Shown here piece by piece: positions 44,680-56,590 of a DNA stretch of 64,000 bases. Positions within the stretch are counted from its first letter, which is position 1. Each line of letters begins with the position of its first letter. A program made the translations under genes and the position numbers. This DNA is from Paraspadella gotoi (taxonomy: Eukaryota; Chaetognatha): positions 30,694,091 to 30,758,090 of the forward strand of contig CM119264.1 in the NCBI GenBank assembly GCA_051294375.1, given 5' to 3'. Under the pieces are notes generated by a model, which saw only the letters and a program-made list of their open reading frames with translations, was not told the origin of the DNA and ran no database searches.

Positions 44680-44718
44680 GAATTTCCGATGGGTGGCGCC
44701 TTTTGTTATCGGAAATGG
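44680..44718. repeat. short inverted repeat
   Basis: TTTCCGAT and ATCGGAAA are separated by about 17 bp, giving an 8 bp perfect stem. Confidence 0.6.
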
Positions 44719-44919
44719 AGAATGCAGAGGGCGTGTCGTTGAAGGAATGTAAATACAGTTGGTCCGACGTGGATTGGTTTTGGGCTCGGGCTGTTGTGAC
44801 TGTCAGTCTCACTGGTGTTGCTGACTGCACTGGTTGACTGTTGTTGCGATTCTAACGATGACAACTGAGAATCGAGAGCAAAAAGCAGCAGGGTCGAAGA
44901 ATTATGCGTTTCGTAAGTC

Positions 44920-44922
<3 letters not shown>

Positions 44923-44957
<35 letters not shown>
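44923..44957. repeat. GA microsatellite
   Basis: Perfect (GA)n of about 34 bp. Confidence 0.95.
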
Positions 44958-44963
<6 letters not shown>

Positions 44964-45411
44964 TAAATAAGAATGTTGCGTTGGACGGACGGAAAAAGAT
45001 GGTTTCGACATGCAGTATTGGGTTAGGAAAAATACACAGTGTTTAGTTAAAAATGACACTGCATCAAGTATTTATATATCTTATACTATATTTGCAGTTG
45101 GACAATGCAACATAAGCATAAGCATAACCATCAGCATGATATTTTTAGTCTTGATACTCATAAGGATCGATCGCCTATGGTAACTACCCTGCAGGAAGCG
45201 TGAGGACGGCCGTAAACCGCCTTTGGGCCTGGAAAATCCTCAAGCCTGGTTCCAAGCCCAGGACCCGTTCCATTGCTGTTAGATTATCATAAACTTAAAA
45301 AAAAAATACTGACTGAATATTAGTTGATTCACGAGTTGACTTGTAAACAAACACCCGGTAGAGGAAGCGACGGAGAAGAGAGCGCAAATGAATCGTGCCG
45401 AGCCCGTGAAC

Positions 45412-45584
45412 GAGAGAGAGAGAGAGAGAGAGAAGAGACGAGAGAGAGAGAGAGAGAGAGAAGAAGAGAGAGAGAGAGAGAGAAGCAGAGAGAGAGAGAT
45501 AGAGAGCGAGACAGAGAAGAGAGGAGACTAAAATCGCCCAAACCGAAGAAACTAAAAGAAACCATTAGGAGTCAGGGGCAAAAC

Positions 45585-45640
<56 letters not shown>

Positions 45641-45662
45641 ATGAGAAGAGAGAGAGAGAGAC
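45412..45662. repeat. cluster of GA microsatellites
   Basis: Interrupted (GA)n at about 45412-45520 and 45586-45662. The phrase gtcaggggcaaaa occurs once after each part (45571 and 45672), pointing to a local duplication. Confidence 0.92.
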
Positions 45663-46014
45663 AGAGACTGAGTCAGGGGCAAAATAAGTTTCCCATTAGT
45701 AGAACTCGGAAAGGAAGACGCGGTGGTTCGTTCTGAGTAAAATTAGGTGGTTAGGGTGGAGGATTGAAGGTGGCGACGATGGTGGTTTAGGTGGTAATGA
45801 GAGAAAGGAGAGGGAAGAACGATAATTACGGAGGTTAAATGAGGAAGAAAGCGTTCATTAATGGTGGTAAAAAAAGTCGTGAAAACCAGAAACAAAATAA
45901 AGACGAGAAAAAAATGAGTTAAAATAAAAAGACAAATAAAAACAGGTAAATAACAGACGTTTATAAAAAATTAGTATTTCAAAATAAAATAAACAATTTT
46001 TTTTTTCAAAAGAT

Positions 46015-46205
46015 AGTCACTGTCGGATAATGAGAGTCGTTGACAGTTACATGAAGTTCGTGACAGTCGCTGACAGTTAATGACAGCCGCTGAGTGGCTG
46101 ACATTCACTGATAGATCTTGACAGTCAATGACAGTTGCTGACAAGAAATGACAGTCGCTGACAGTTAATGACAGCCGCTGACTGTTTTTGACAGTCGCTT
46201 TTCTC
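46015..46205. repeat. degenerate TGACAGTCGC/TGACAGTTAA repeats
   Basis: About fourteen tgacag-led units of 10-20 bp. Confidence 0.85.
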
Positions 46206-46358
46206 AAAATGTCTGCGGGTCCGTGACTGGGCTGGCGGGTCCGCAACAGCGCCCGTAGATCGACAGCGGCGTCGACGGGTCGGCAGCGGCGGCAGGAGAC
46301 ACGGCAGCAGCCGACAGATGGCAGCGTCGGTGTCGATAAAAGTTTCGTCACTTCTCCG

Positions 46359-46364
46359 ATGATT

Positions 46365-46438
<74 letters not shown>

Positions 46439-46492
46439 AATGACGATGATAATGACGATGACGATGATGATGATAATGATGATGATAATGAC
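46359..46492. repeat. (ATG)n trinucleotide array
   Basis: Perfect to about 46437, then mixed with ataatgacg units. Confidence 0.95.
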
Positions 46493-46555
46493 TTTTTCGT
46501 CAAAAAAGTCTGACCAGAATTCATCTTCCTTCCCAATTCTCACCCGTCTTCGTCC

Positions 46556-46615
46556 TCGTCCTCCTCCTCCTCCTCCTCCTTCTCCTCCTCCTCTTCCTCC
46601 TCTTCCTCCACCTTC
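46556..46615. repeat. (CTC)n trinucleotide tract
   Basis: ctcctcctc units with few interruptions. Confidence 0.92.
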
Positions 46616-46629
46616 TTCGTCCTCACCCG

Positions 46630-46790
46630 TCAACTCACTCACTCTCACTTCAATTGTCACTTCACTCACTCTCACTCTCACTTCAAATGTCACTTCACTC
46701 ACTCTCACTTCAAATGTCACTTCACTTCATCTCTGAGTCTCTCACTTCAAATGTCAGTTCACTTAATCTCTGAGTCTCGCACCCATTCGA
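46630..46790. repeat. minisatellite of cactcactctcacttcaaatgt units
   Basis: Four to five imperfect copies; a weaker second form is tctctgagtctc, seen twice (46731 and 46769). Confidence 0.85.
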
Positions 46791-46842
46791 ACAAGCTGCT
46801 TGTCACTCTTGACGCGAAGATGCAAGCAACGGCGTTGGCACT

Positions 46843-46850
46843 GACGTCAC
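46843..46850. promoter_or_regulatory. TGACGTCA palindrome (CRE-type site)
   Basis: A perfect CRE/ATF consensus octamer in a locally GC-richer stretch. A single octamer is weak evidence for function. Confidence 0.15.
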
Positions 46851-47380
46851 GAAAGGCCGATTTACAAATTGTTTAAAGGCTTATTCGTTTGTTATGATAT
46901 GTTATGTTATGTTATATGTTATGATCGCTTGTTATTCGTTATGATCGAGGCCCAGTTTACCCTTACGACTTTATTAAGTAAATGAAACGTTTTAAAAGTT
47001 AAAAGGTAAATAATTATGCAATTTCCTTTCACTAAACCCCCAAAAAGTCACAAAAAAACTCACCCGATAAACAAACAAAAATACAGTTTTTTTTCCGGGA
47101 CTAAGTTTTCATTAAAAGGACTTTGACAGAAATTCGAAATAACCGCTTTCCTCTCTCTCTCTTTCTCTTTGTAAGACAATCCGTTAATTATTTTCACACC
47201 CCTTTCTTTCATAAATATTTCTTTCACAACCTTTTTCACCTTTTCGCTTACCTATCAACTCGCTTCATATCTTTACACATCTCTTTTCACACCGCATCAC
47301 ATCTATTCACATTCCTTCTCACTCTTTTCCCCTTTTAACACTCTCACCGCATCGAGAGACTTTCGGAACCATTTTCTTTT
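46851..47380. other. AT-rich sequence without supported genes
   Basis: Includes gttatgatatgttatgttatg strings near 46890-46945. No coding signal. Confidence 0.6.
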
Positions 47381-47532
47381 TGGGTGACGAAAGAAAAAAA
47401 AAGAAGAAAAAAAGAAGAAAAAGAAAAAAAAAGAAAAAAGGGAAAAAAATGTCAAACAAGTTTCTCATTAGACTCAAGAAAACTCTTTTCACTCTTTTCC
47501 GCTTCACAGAAAAAGGGGCTTCGCCGAAAGGA

Positions 47533-47544
<12 letters not shown>

Positions 47545-47567
<23 letters not shown>
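47545..47567. repeat. (GAT)n running into a gap
   Basis: gatgatgatg continues to the N run. Confidence 0.9.
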
Positions 47568-48045
47568 NNNNNNNNNNNNNNNNNNNNNNNNNNNNNNNNN
47601 NNNNNNNNNNNNNNNNNNNNNNNNNNNNNNNNNNNNNNNNNNNNNNNNNNNNNNNNNNNNNNNNNNNNNNNNNNNNNNNNNNNNNNNNNNNNNNNNNNNN
47701 NNNNNNNNNNNNNNNNNNNNNNNNNNNNNNNNNNNNNNNNNNNNNNNNNNNNNNNNNNNNNNNNNNNNNNNNNNNNNNNNNNNNNNNNNNNNNNNNNNNN
47801 NNNNNNNNNNNNNNNNNNNNNNNNNNNNNNNNNNNNNNNNNNNNNNNNNNNNNNNNNNNNNNNNNNNNNNNNNNNNNNNNNNNNNNNNNNNNNNNNNNNN
47901 NNNNNNNNNNNNNNNNNNNNNNNNNNNNNNNNNNNNNNNNNNNNNNNNNNNNNNNNNNNNNNNNNNNNNNNNNNNNNNNNNNNNNNNNNNNNNNNNNNNN
48001 NNNNNNNNNNNNNNNNNNNNNNNNNNNNNNNNNNNNNNNNNNNNN
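47568..48045. other. assembly gap, 478 N
   Basis: Run of N directly after a GAT repeat. Confidence 1.
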
Positions 48046-48117
48046 CCATCTTCTTTTTACCTCGACGGTTTTCATTTCGGGTCAATGACGGGTTTTCCTT
48101 ATTATTCCGTCTTTATA

Positions 48118-48590
48118 GAAGAAAAGGAGGAAAGAAAAGAAAAAAAAGAAAGAAAACAAAAGGAGGATAGAAAGGAAAAGGAGGAAAGAAAGGAAAAGGA
48201 GGAAAGAAAAGGAGCAAAGAAAAGAAAAGGAAGAAAGAAAAGGAAAGGAGGAATAAAAGAAAAGAAGAAAAGAAAAGAAAAGGAGAAAAAAAAAGAAAAT
48301 GAAGAAAGAAAGAAAAGAAAAAGAGAAAAGAAAAAAAAGGAAGAAAAAAGAAAAGGAGGAAAAAGAAGAAAAGAAGAAAAGAAAAGAAAAGGAAGAAAGA
48401 AAAGAAAAGGAGGAAACAAAAGAAAAGAAGAAATGAAAAAAGGAGGAAAGAAAAGGAAAAACGAGGAAAGGAAAGAAAAAAAGAGAAAAAAAAGAAAAAA
48501 GGAGGAAAACTAAGTAAAAAAGAAAAGAAAAAAAAGGAGAAAAATAAAAGGAGAAAAGAAAAGAAAAAAAGGAGAGGAGAGTAAATTCTT
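48118..48590. repeat. A/G-rich tract of gaggaaagaaaag units
   Basis: Purine tract; the long Lys/Glu frame through it is an artefact. Confidence 0.9.
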
Positions 48591-48671
48591 TCTTTTTTTG
48601 GCCTAGAGACTTTTTGACCCCTTTATCCGTCCTCTTTTGTTCCTGGGCTCAAAGCCTCTTTCCTTCGTTCT

Positions 48672-48906
48672 TTTCTTTTCTTTTTTTCTTTTCTTTTCTT
48701 TTCTTTTCTTTTCTTTTCTTTTCTTTTCTTTTCTTTTCTTTTCTTTTCTTTTCTTTTCTTTTCTTTTCTTTTTCATTATTTTCTTTTTTTTTCTTTTCTT
48801 TTCTTTTCTTTTCTTTTTTATTATTTTCTTTTCTTTTCTTTTCTTTTCTTTTCTTTTCTTTTCTTTTCTTTTCTTTTCTTTTTTGTCTTTTCTTTTCTTT
48901 TCTTTT
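48672..48906. repeat. (CTTTT)n array
   Basis: About 45 copies in three runs split by ttcattatttt and ttattatttt. Confidence 0.95.
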
Positions 48907-49075
48907 TAATAATTATTAGTTTACTTCCTTCAATTAGCTTGTTTCACAACATTGGCAAAATAAAAAGTATGAGACGAAATTAAAAAAATAAATAAAAAAG
49001 TGGATGAAATGGTTCGTCGCATTTTATATCCGACTTGTTTTTCTCTAGAGAGATTATAATTCGGCCGAGCGTGAT

Positions 49076-49203
<128 letters not shown>

Positions 49204-49264
49204 AACAAAGAAAGGGAAATTGAAGGAAGAGAAAGAGGAAGAGCGAAGATCTTGAACAGACGAA

Positions 49265-49405
49265 GAAGATTTAAGGATTTAGAGGATTTGGAGGATTTAA
49301 GGATTTGGAAGATTTGGAGGATTTAAGGATTTGAAAGATTTGGAGGATTTAAGGATTTAGAAGATTTGGAGGATTTAAGGATTTAGAAGATTTGGAGGAT
49401 CTGAG
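49265..49405. repeat. 26 bp minisatellite
   Basis: Unit gatttggaggatttaaggatttagaa, itself built of 8-10 bp ggattt-type subunits; about five copies. Confidence 0.9.
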
Positions 49406-49494
49406 GGATTTAAATATTTTATGGTTTGATGAAATTTTCTTTTTTTCGAATTAAAAGTATTAGGCGGGCTCTTCAATTAGTAAATTTCCAAAAT

Positions 49495-49678
49495 NNNNNN
49501 NNNNNNNNNNNNNNNNNNNNNNNNNNNNNNNNNNNNNNNNNNNNNNNNNNNNNNNNNNNNNNNNNNNNNNNNNNNNNNNNNNNNNNNNNNNNNNNNNNNN
49601 NNNNNNNNNNNNNNNNNNNNNNNNNNNNNNNNNNNNNNNNNNNNNNNNNNNNNNNNNNNNNNNNNNNNNNNNNNNNNN
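49495..49678. other. assembly gap, 184 N
   Basis: Run of N. Confidence 1.
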
Positions 49679-50057
49679 TTTTCCCAGTCTCCCAGATTTG
49701 TGTTTTGCGGTCCCAACTCTTCACGAATAACGGTCATAATGGGGAGGGTCATTTTTAGATGAATTATGGACTTTTCGAACCGAAGACTCGAAAATGTTGA
49801 GCTCAACAGCCACGCCCACAAACCTGTGGAGGCGAAGCAAATGCAAATTTTAAAGCAACTCAAAAATTATGGGAGAAAAGCGAAGATGGTGAAAAAAACA
49901 TGGGATGGTACAAAAAATATTAATCAATGTATACAAAAGATGCCAAATGTAAACAAAACATTAAGACCGAATTTAATTTTTATGCAGAAGAGTTATGCTT
50001 TTTGTAAATAATTTTTTGTTATTATTTATTTGATATTTTGTAACCGTTACGAAGGAA
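49679..50057. other. unique sequence without supported genes
   Basis: A plus-strand frame at 49766-50011 (81 codons) has plausible composition but no recognised motif and an AT-rich tail. Confidence 0.45.
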
Positions 50058-50217
50058 AGAGAGAGAGAGAGAGAGAGAGAGANNNNNNNNNNNNNNNNNN
50101 NNNNNNNNNNNNNNNNNNNNNNNNNNNNNNNNNNNNNNNNNNNNNNNNNNNNNNNNNNNNNNNNNNNNNNNNNNNNNNNNNNNNNNNNNNNGAGAGAGAG
50201 AGAGAGAGAGAGAGAGT
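50058..50217. repeat. GA microsatellite containing an N gap
   Basis: (GA)n on both sides of the N run at 50083-50191. Confidence 0.97.
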
Positions 50218-50478
50218 CATCAGCAACTAGTGCGTATGACAGAAAACGATTTTAAATCGAGTTTGCAACTTGATACATGACGACTCGTCTAAGCCTTTAC
50301 AGCGGGAGGGAAAACCCAGTCTTTTTTTCATAATGTACAAAATCAATTAACTTTGTTTTTCTTCGAATACTAACACTTTTAAAATCATGTATTAAACAAG
50401 AGCGAATCATCTTTTTAATTCTCAACAACAATTTAACTAGAGGGATTTTCGAATCAAATAAGTATATAAGAAAGTTAA
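50218..50478. other. AT-rich sequence without supported genes
   Basis: Nothing recognised. Confidence 0.6.
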
Positions 50479-50631
50479 NNNNNNNNNNNNNNNNNNNNNN
50501 NNNNNNNNNNNNNNNNNNNNNNNNNNNNNNNNNNNNNNNNNNNNNNNNNNNNNNNNNNNNNNNNNNNNNNNNNNNNNNNNNNNNNNNNNNNNNNNNNNNN
50601 NNNNNNNNNNNNNNNNNNNNNNNNNNNNNNN
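50479..50631. other. assembly gap, 153 N
   Basis: Run of N, followed directly by (GA)n. Confidence 1.

Positions 50632-50659
<28 letters not shown>
50632..50659. repeat. GA microsatellite at a gap edge
   Basis: (GA)n of about 27 bp. Confidence 0.95.
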
Positions 50660-50662
<3 letters not shown>

Positions 50663-50920
50663 CATTAAATATTATTTTATTAATTATGCTCAATAAGTAA
50701 AGGATATTTTAATACCATAACAATTAAGTAGTTTATGTACATGTACAGGAACTTAACTATAATTTAAAGAAAGGTAAAAAAATCAACAATAAAATTACGC
50801 TGTGACCAAAAGTGACAGAATAATCAATGAATAAAAAAGACAAACTTTCATTCAACGTAAAATACGATTATCTATTAATTAATTAATATATTGTCTTTAA
50901 ATTTAAATGATAAAAACCGT
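50660..50920. other. AT-rich sequence without supported genes
   Basis: Nothing recognised. Confidence 0.6.
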
Positions 50921-51172
50921 TTACAAAAATTTTAAAAAAATGGAAAGAACAAAGATTAAAAATTTGTCGAACGCAAAACGGAAGCGATAAGATTGCGGCG
51001 GCTGCGGCGATGGCTGCGGCGATGGCTGCGGCGATGGCGACGGCTGCGGCGACGGCTGCGGCGACGGCTGCGGCGACGGCCGAGTTTTCAGCTGCTGAGG
51101 CTGACTGCAGCGAATGCGGCGGATGAACTTCTGCTTCTCATCAACCTCTTTTTTTATTACGCGGCGCGCCAT
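50921..51172 (-). CDS. candidate small protein or first exon with PSPQ repeats
   Basis: The minus-strand ATG at 51170-51172 sits in a favourable start context (AAAATGG). The 83-residue frame begins MARRVIKKEVDEKQKFIRR, continues CSQPQQLKTRPSP, has about eight PSPQ units encoded by the 12 bp GGCTGCGGCGAT/C repeat at about 50996-51080, then SYRFRFAFDKFLIF and a stop. The N-terminal part is basic and not simple sequence; it lies in the segment re-assembled at 53236-53295, which retains its order. No family recognised. The repeat gives open frames on the other strand too (Arg/Leu/Trp-rich), so part of the openness is compositional. Confidence 0.3.
   Translation of the reverse strand: MARRVIKKEVDEKQKFIRRIRCSQPQQLKTRPSPQPSPQPSPQPSPSPQPSPQPSPQPPQSYRFRFAFDKFLIFVLSIFLKFL
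50996..51080. repeat. 12 bp GC-rich repeat
   Basis: Unit ggctgcggcga(t/c), about seven copies. Confidence 0.92.
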
Positions 51173-51402
51173 TTTGATTTTATCAAATTTAAAATTAATT
51201 AAAAGTGGGGATCCTTTTTTTTATTTTAAATCTCTGCAAGCACACTAGAGGAAGCGGGCTAACTTTTTATTTAATTTTTGATTGGCGGACCAAGCAGTAA
51301 CGGTAAGCTGTTCTAATCTTTAAATTTCTTTTCTCTCATCTTTAATCTTTCTTTGTCTGTCTGTCTTTTTTAATAGCCTAACTCTTCCTACCACCCGTTT
51401 AG

Positions 51403-51448
<46 letters not shown>
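51403..51448. repeat. CT microsatellite
   Basis: (CT)n of about 45 bp; broken by extra bases in the noisy copy at about 53560-53630. Confidence 0.95.
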
Positions 51449-51617
51449 AGCTAAAATCGTTAGTTATACGATAATTACGTCGCAAACTCGACGCTAAATT
51501 TTATCTATTTTTTAACAAGATTACCCAAATTTAAAAAAAATGTTCAGAGCGGGGATCGATCCCAGAACCTCGAGAATCGAATGAAATCGGAAATTCGATA
51601 TCGAATTCTCGAATGAT

Positions 51618-52985
51618 GAATAATCGACGATTGGATGGAATCAAAATTGATGATTGGATGGAATCAAAATCGATGATTGGATGGAATCAAAATCGATGAT
51701 TGGATGGAATCAAAATCGATGATTGGATGAAATCGAAATCGATGATTGGATGAAATCGAAATCAATGATTGGACGGAATCAAAATTGATGATTAGACGGA
51801 ATCAAAATCGATGATTGGAAGGAATCAAAATCGATTATTGGATGAAATCGAAATCAATGATTGGATGGAATCGAAATCGATGATTGGATGGAATCAAATT
51901 CGATGATTGGATGGAATCGAAATCGATGATTGGAAGGAATCAAAATCGATTATTGGATGAAATCGAAATCGATGATTGGATGGAATCGAAATCGACGATT
52001 GGATGGAATCGAATTTGATGATTGGATGGAATTGAAATTGATGATTGGATGGAATCAAAATTGATGATTGGATGGAATCAAAATCTATGATTGGATGAAA
52101 TCAAAATTGATGATTGGACGGAATCAAAATCGATGATTGGGTGGAATCAAAATTGATGATTGGATGGAATCAAAATTGAAGATTGGATGGAATCGAAATC
52201 GATGATTGGATGGATTCGAAATCGATGATTGGATGTAATCGAAATCTATCATTGAATGGAATCGAAATCAAAGATTTGAAGGAATCGAAATCAAAGATTG
52301 GACGGAATCAAAATCGATGATTGGAAGGAATCAAAATCGATTATTGGATGAAATCGAAATCGATGATTGGATGGAATCAAAATCAATGATTGGATGGAAT
52401 CGAATTCGATGATTGGATGGAATCAAAATCGATGATTGGATGGAATCGAAATCGATGAATGGATGGAATCGAAATCAACGATTGGATGGTATCAAAATCG
52501 ACAATTGGATGGAATCCAAATCGATGATTGGATGGAATCAAAATTGATGATTGGATGGAATCAAAATCGATGATTGGATGGAATCGAAATCTATGATTGG
52601 ATGGAATCGAAATTGATGATTGGATGGAATCAAAATCGATGATTGGATGGAATCAAAAGTGATGATTGGATGGAATCAAAATTGAAGATTGGATGGAATC
52701 GAAATCGATGATTGGATGGATTCGAAATCGATGATTGGATGGAATTTAAATCTATGATTGGATGGAATCGAAATCGAAGATTGGAAGGAATCAAAATCGA
52801 TAATTGGATGGAATCGAAATCGAAGATTGGAAGGAATCGAAATCAATGATTGGATGGAATCGAAATCGAAGATTGGATGGAATCGAAATCGAAGATTAGA
52901 TGGAATCGAAATCGATGATTGGATGGAATCGAAATCGATTATTGGATGGAATCGAAATCGATGATTGGATGGAATCAAAATCGAC
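51618..52985. repeat. 23 bp satellite array, about 60 units
   Basis: Consensus gattggatggaatc(a/g)aaatcgat, period 23 bp. Variation is mostly point substitutions (a/g at the fifteenth base, cgat/tgat/aaga at the end). Because 23 is not a multiple of 3, all three frames read the same protein repeat, for example DWMESKSIIGWNRNRRLDG, giving long frames that are not genes. Confidence 0.95.
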
Positions 52986-53210
52986 TTTGCGTTTGGTTTC
53001 GTTTCTGGCAGAAAAAAAAATGTTGGTTCCGACCTCCGTTGCACATTTGTCTTTTTTGGTTTCCAATGAATCTGTATCGGTTGATTGATTTATTGACTTA
53101 TCGATTTAGTTATTTATTGGTTTAATGACTTAATGATTTTTTAATAATGAAGTTGATATAGTGTTTTATTGATTTAGTTACTTATTGATTTATTGTATAC
53201 CCCTCTCTCC

Positions 53211-53235
53211 NNNNNNNNNNNNNNNNNNNNNNNNN
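53211..53235. other. assembly gap, 25 N
   Basis: Exactly 25 N; separates two versions of the same locus. Confidence 1.
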
Positions 53236-56200
53236 AATGCGGCGGAATGAACTTCTGGCTCTCTCATCAACCTCTTTTTTTATTACGCGGCGCGCTCATT
53301 TTGATTTTATCAAATTAAAATTAATTAATAAGTGCGGGATTCCTTTTTTTATTTTAAAATCTCTGCATAGCCACACTAGATGGAAAGCGGCTGCTAACTT
53401 TCTTATTCTATTTTGATTGGCGGACTCAACGCTAGTTAACGGTAAGCTGTTCTAATCCTTTAAACTTTCTCTTTTCTCTCATCTTTAAGTCTTTCTTTTT
53501 GGTACTGTCTGTCCTTTTTTAATCAGCCTTAACTCTGTCCTACCACCCGTTGTATGCCTCTCTCTCTTCTCATCTCTCTCTCTCTTCCTCTCTCTCTCTC
53601 TCTCTACTCGTCTCTCTCTCTCTCTAAGCTCATAACATCTTTAGCTTATACGATAATTACGTTGCAAACTCGACGCTACAATTTTATCTATTCTTTAAAC
53701 AAGGATTACCAAATATAAAAAAAACTGTCTCATTGAGCGGGGATCGATCCTCAGAACCTCGAGAATGGCGAATGAAATCGCGAAAAGTTCGATTATTCGA
53801 ATCTGTCGGAATGCCATGACATTAATCGACGATTGGGATGAATCAAAATTTGCATGATTGGGACTGCGGAATTCAAAAATCGATGATGCCTGATTGGAAT
53901 CAAAATCGGATGATTTCGGAATGCCGAATCAAATCGGTATGATTTGGATAAATCCGAAATCGCGCATGATTATGATCGATTGAAATGCGAAGTATCAATT
54001 GAATCGTGGTGAGGACGGATCAAAATGATGATTAGGACGGAACCTTCATACAAATCGTATGATATGGAAGGAAATCAAAATTCGGATTATTGATGAAATC
54101 GAATGGAATCAGATTGATTTATATTTTCGCGTACTGGGAATCGCAAATCGATGATTGGATTGGACATCTAAATCGTATGATTGGATGGAAATCGAGAATC
54201 GATGATTGGAAGTAATCAAATATCCGTGATTATTGGAATGAAATCTGAATCGATGATTTGATTGCGAGATCGACAATTCGACGATTGGCGATTGGAATCG
54301 AATTGCATGATTGGATGGAATTGAAATTGATGTGACGTTGGATGTGTTGGAATCAAGATATTGATGATTGATGAATCTAGCAGCCATTCTGATGATTGGC
54401 GATTGAAAAATCAAAGAATTGGATACCTGATCAGTGGACGAATTCAAAATCGTCATGATTGGGTGGAATTCAACAATTGTGATGACTTGCAATGGAATAT
54501 CAACAATTGTGAAGATTGGTATGGAATCGAAATCGATGATTGGACTCTTTCTCTAATTCGAACATCGATGATGTAGGACTGTAATCGACCGCGAACCTCT
54601 TGGATGCATTTGAGAATGGAATCGAAATCAATAGATTATGAAGGTATCGAAATCAAAGCCTTGCGACGGACATCTAGGCGTCCCAGATCGGATGTATTGG
54701 AAGGTAATCTCAAAAGATCGATTATTGATGAAATCGACCATCGATGAATTGGATTGGAATCAAAGCACTGCATATGATTTGGATGGGAAGATTCGAATTC
54801 GGATGATTGGATGGGGAATCAAAATCCTGTTATTGATTGGATGTGAATCGATAATCGGATGAATGTATGGAATCGAATCATACGAATTTGGTGGATGGTA
54901 TCAAAAATCGACGCGAATTGGGATTGGAATTCCAAATCGGCAATGTTGATTGGATGGAATCTGCAGAACGATTTGATTACGCTAATGCTGTTCTTGGAAC
55001 TCACAATCAGTCGAATGAGTTGGGAGTGGAATCGCATCAATCTGTAGAATTGGTGATTTGGCATTGCGAATCGTGAAGACTGTGGTATGACTTGCGATGG
55101 GAACTCAAAATCCGATGGATTGCGATGGGAATCAAAATGTTGATTTCGGCGGACACAGTTGGACTGAAGTCCGAAAGATGGAAGATTATGGATGGAATCG
55201 ATAATCGGATGATTGGATGGCGATTCGAAATCGCTATGATTGGATGCCGAATTTGAAATCGTGATGACTTGGGATGGAATGCAAATCCCCGACGCAGTCT
55301 AAGATTGGCAGACCGGGAATTCAAGAATCGGCAGGTTATTGGATGAAATCCGGAATATTGCCTCGGATGGGATTGGGATGTGCGAATCTAAAATCAATGA
55401 TAGGGTGCGATGGAGATCGAGCATTCCGTAAGTATTTGCGACTTGGAATCGAAAATCGGGTGCATGGACTGAATGCGAAATTCGCTCATCATCCGTGCAC
55501 ATGGACTGGCGTATGATGTCTCGGCACATCAACGATTGGCCACTGGCTATCAAAACTCGCACGGATTGGATGGCAATCCAAATGGTGATGCGATGGAATC
55601 AAATTGATGATTGGATGGAATTTCAAATCGATGACTTTGTGGATGGGAATCAAAATCTCATGGAATTGGATTGGTAATCGCAAAATGTTGCCAGTGATTG
55701 GCAGTGGAATCAACCAATCGATGCACTTGGATTGGAATTCAAAATGTGGATTGATTGAGGTGGAATCAACAAATTGAAGACTTGGATGCAATCGAAATTC
55801 GTATGGATTCGGATGGGATTCGAAATCGATTGATTGGACTGGAATTTAAATTCTTATCGACTTGGGCATGCGAATCGTCGAGAATCCGAATACGGTCATA
55901 TGTTGGATCAGTGAATCTGCTCATTATAACTAATCGCCGATAACTTACGTGTGCTCCACTCGTTTGAGCTACTCCGCCCTTGGCGATGGCGAATCGAAAT
56001 CGAGTTGATCTGCTGACGCGAGGAATCGAAACGTCCCAGATACTGATTTGACGATGGAGATCGATCGAATATCGAAGTAGTTGACTCGGAATCGCAAAGT
56101 CCGAAACGTTGTCACTTTAGCATGGAAGCTCTCGAATCGGATGGACCTGCGTTTGCTGAAGTGACAACTGCGACAAGCTCCGACTCTTGATTGGATGGAA

Positions 56201-56590
56201 TTCGGAACATCCTCGCTGGATTCTGATTGGACGTATCTGGAATCAATACTCGACATTCTCGCCCGCTACTCTTGGGCGTTGTCCTAGCTCAACAGTAGTA
56301 GAAAAGAGCCAACTGGCTGCCGTTACTCGACCCTACCGTTCGGTCCCACCATTTGTCTCTTTTTGGTTTTCCAATGAACTGCTGTTATCGGTTTTGATCG
56401 ATCCTGTATATTGACTGTATCGATTTTTAGTCGTATTTATTGGTTTAGTATGACTTAAATGATTCGTCTGTCCGATATCACGACCTAAGCTTGAATGAAG
56501 TATTGAAACGCTCATTGTCATCGTGTCTTTCGATTTGTAGTTACTTCTTAATGCGCGATCTCTCGAGTTTATGTTATACCCCTCCTCTCC
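53236..56590. repeat. satellite-bearing block, noisy second copy
   Basis: Matches 51113-53210 in order: aatgcggcgg, gcggcgcg, gattggcgg, the CT tract, gcggggatcgatcc, the 23 bp satellite, then tttgtctctttttggttttcc and ttatacccctcctctcc. It carries scattered extra bases and frequent one-base changes throughout, both in unique and satellite parts. The array is longer here, about 2.4 kb. Confidence 0.88.

Larger units (their letters stand above)
51113..53210. repeat. satellite-bearing block, clean copy
   Basis: The segment from aatgcggcggatgaac through the satellite array to tattgtatacccctctctcc at the gap edge is present again, in longer and noisier form, at 53236-56590. Confidence 0.9.

Noticed and set aside
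46359-46736. Protein with polymethionine then proline-rich tail
   Set aside because: Direct translation of ATG and CTC trinucleotide arrays.
51546-51572. tRNA or tRNA-derived SINE suggested by a B-box-like gggatcgatcccc on the minus strand
   Set aside because: No A box at the right distance and no cloverleaf could be drawn; it is a palindromic gatcgatc phrase.
51618-52985. CRISPR-like array
   Set aside because: The units are contiguous 23 bp satellite repeats with no unique spacers, in a eukaryotic context.
53820-56240. Several different-looking genes or elements on both strands
   Set aside because: This is the noisy copy of the satellite array; apparent novelty comes from dense errors.
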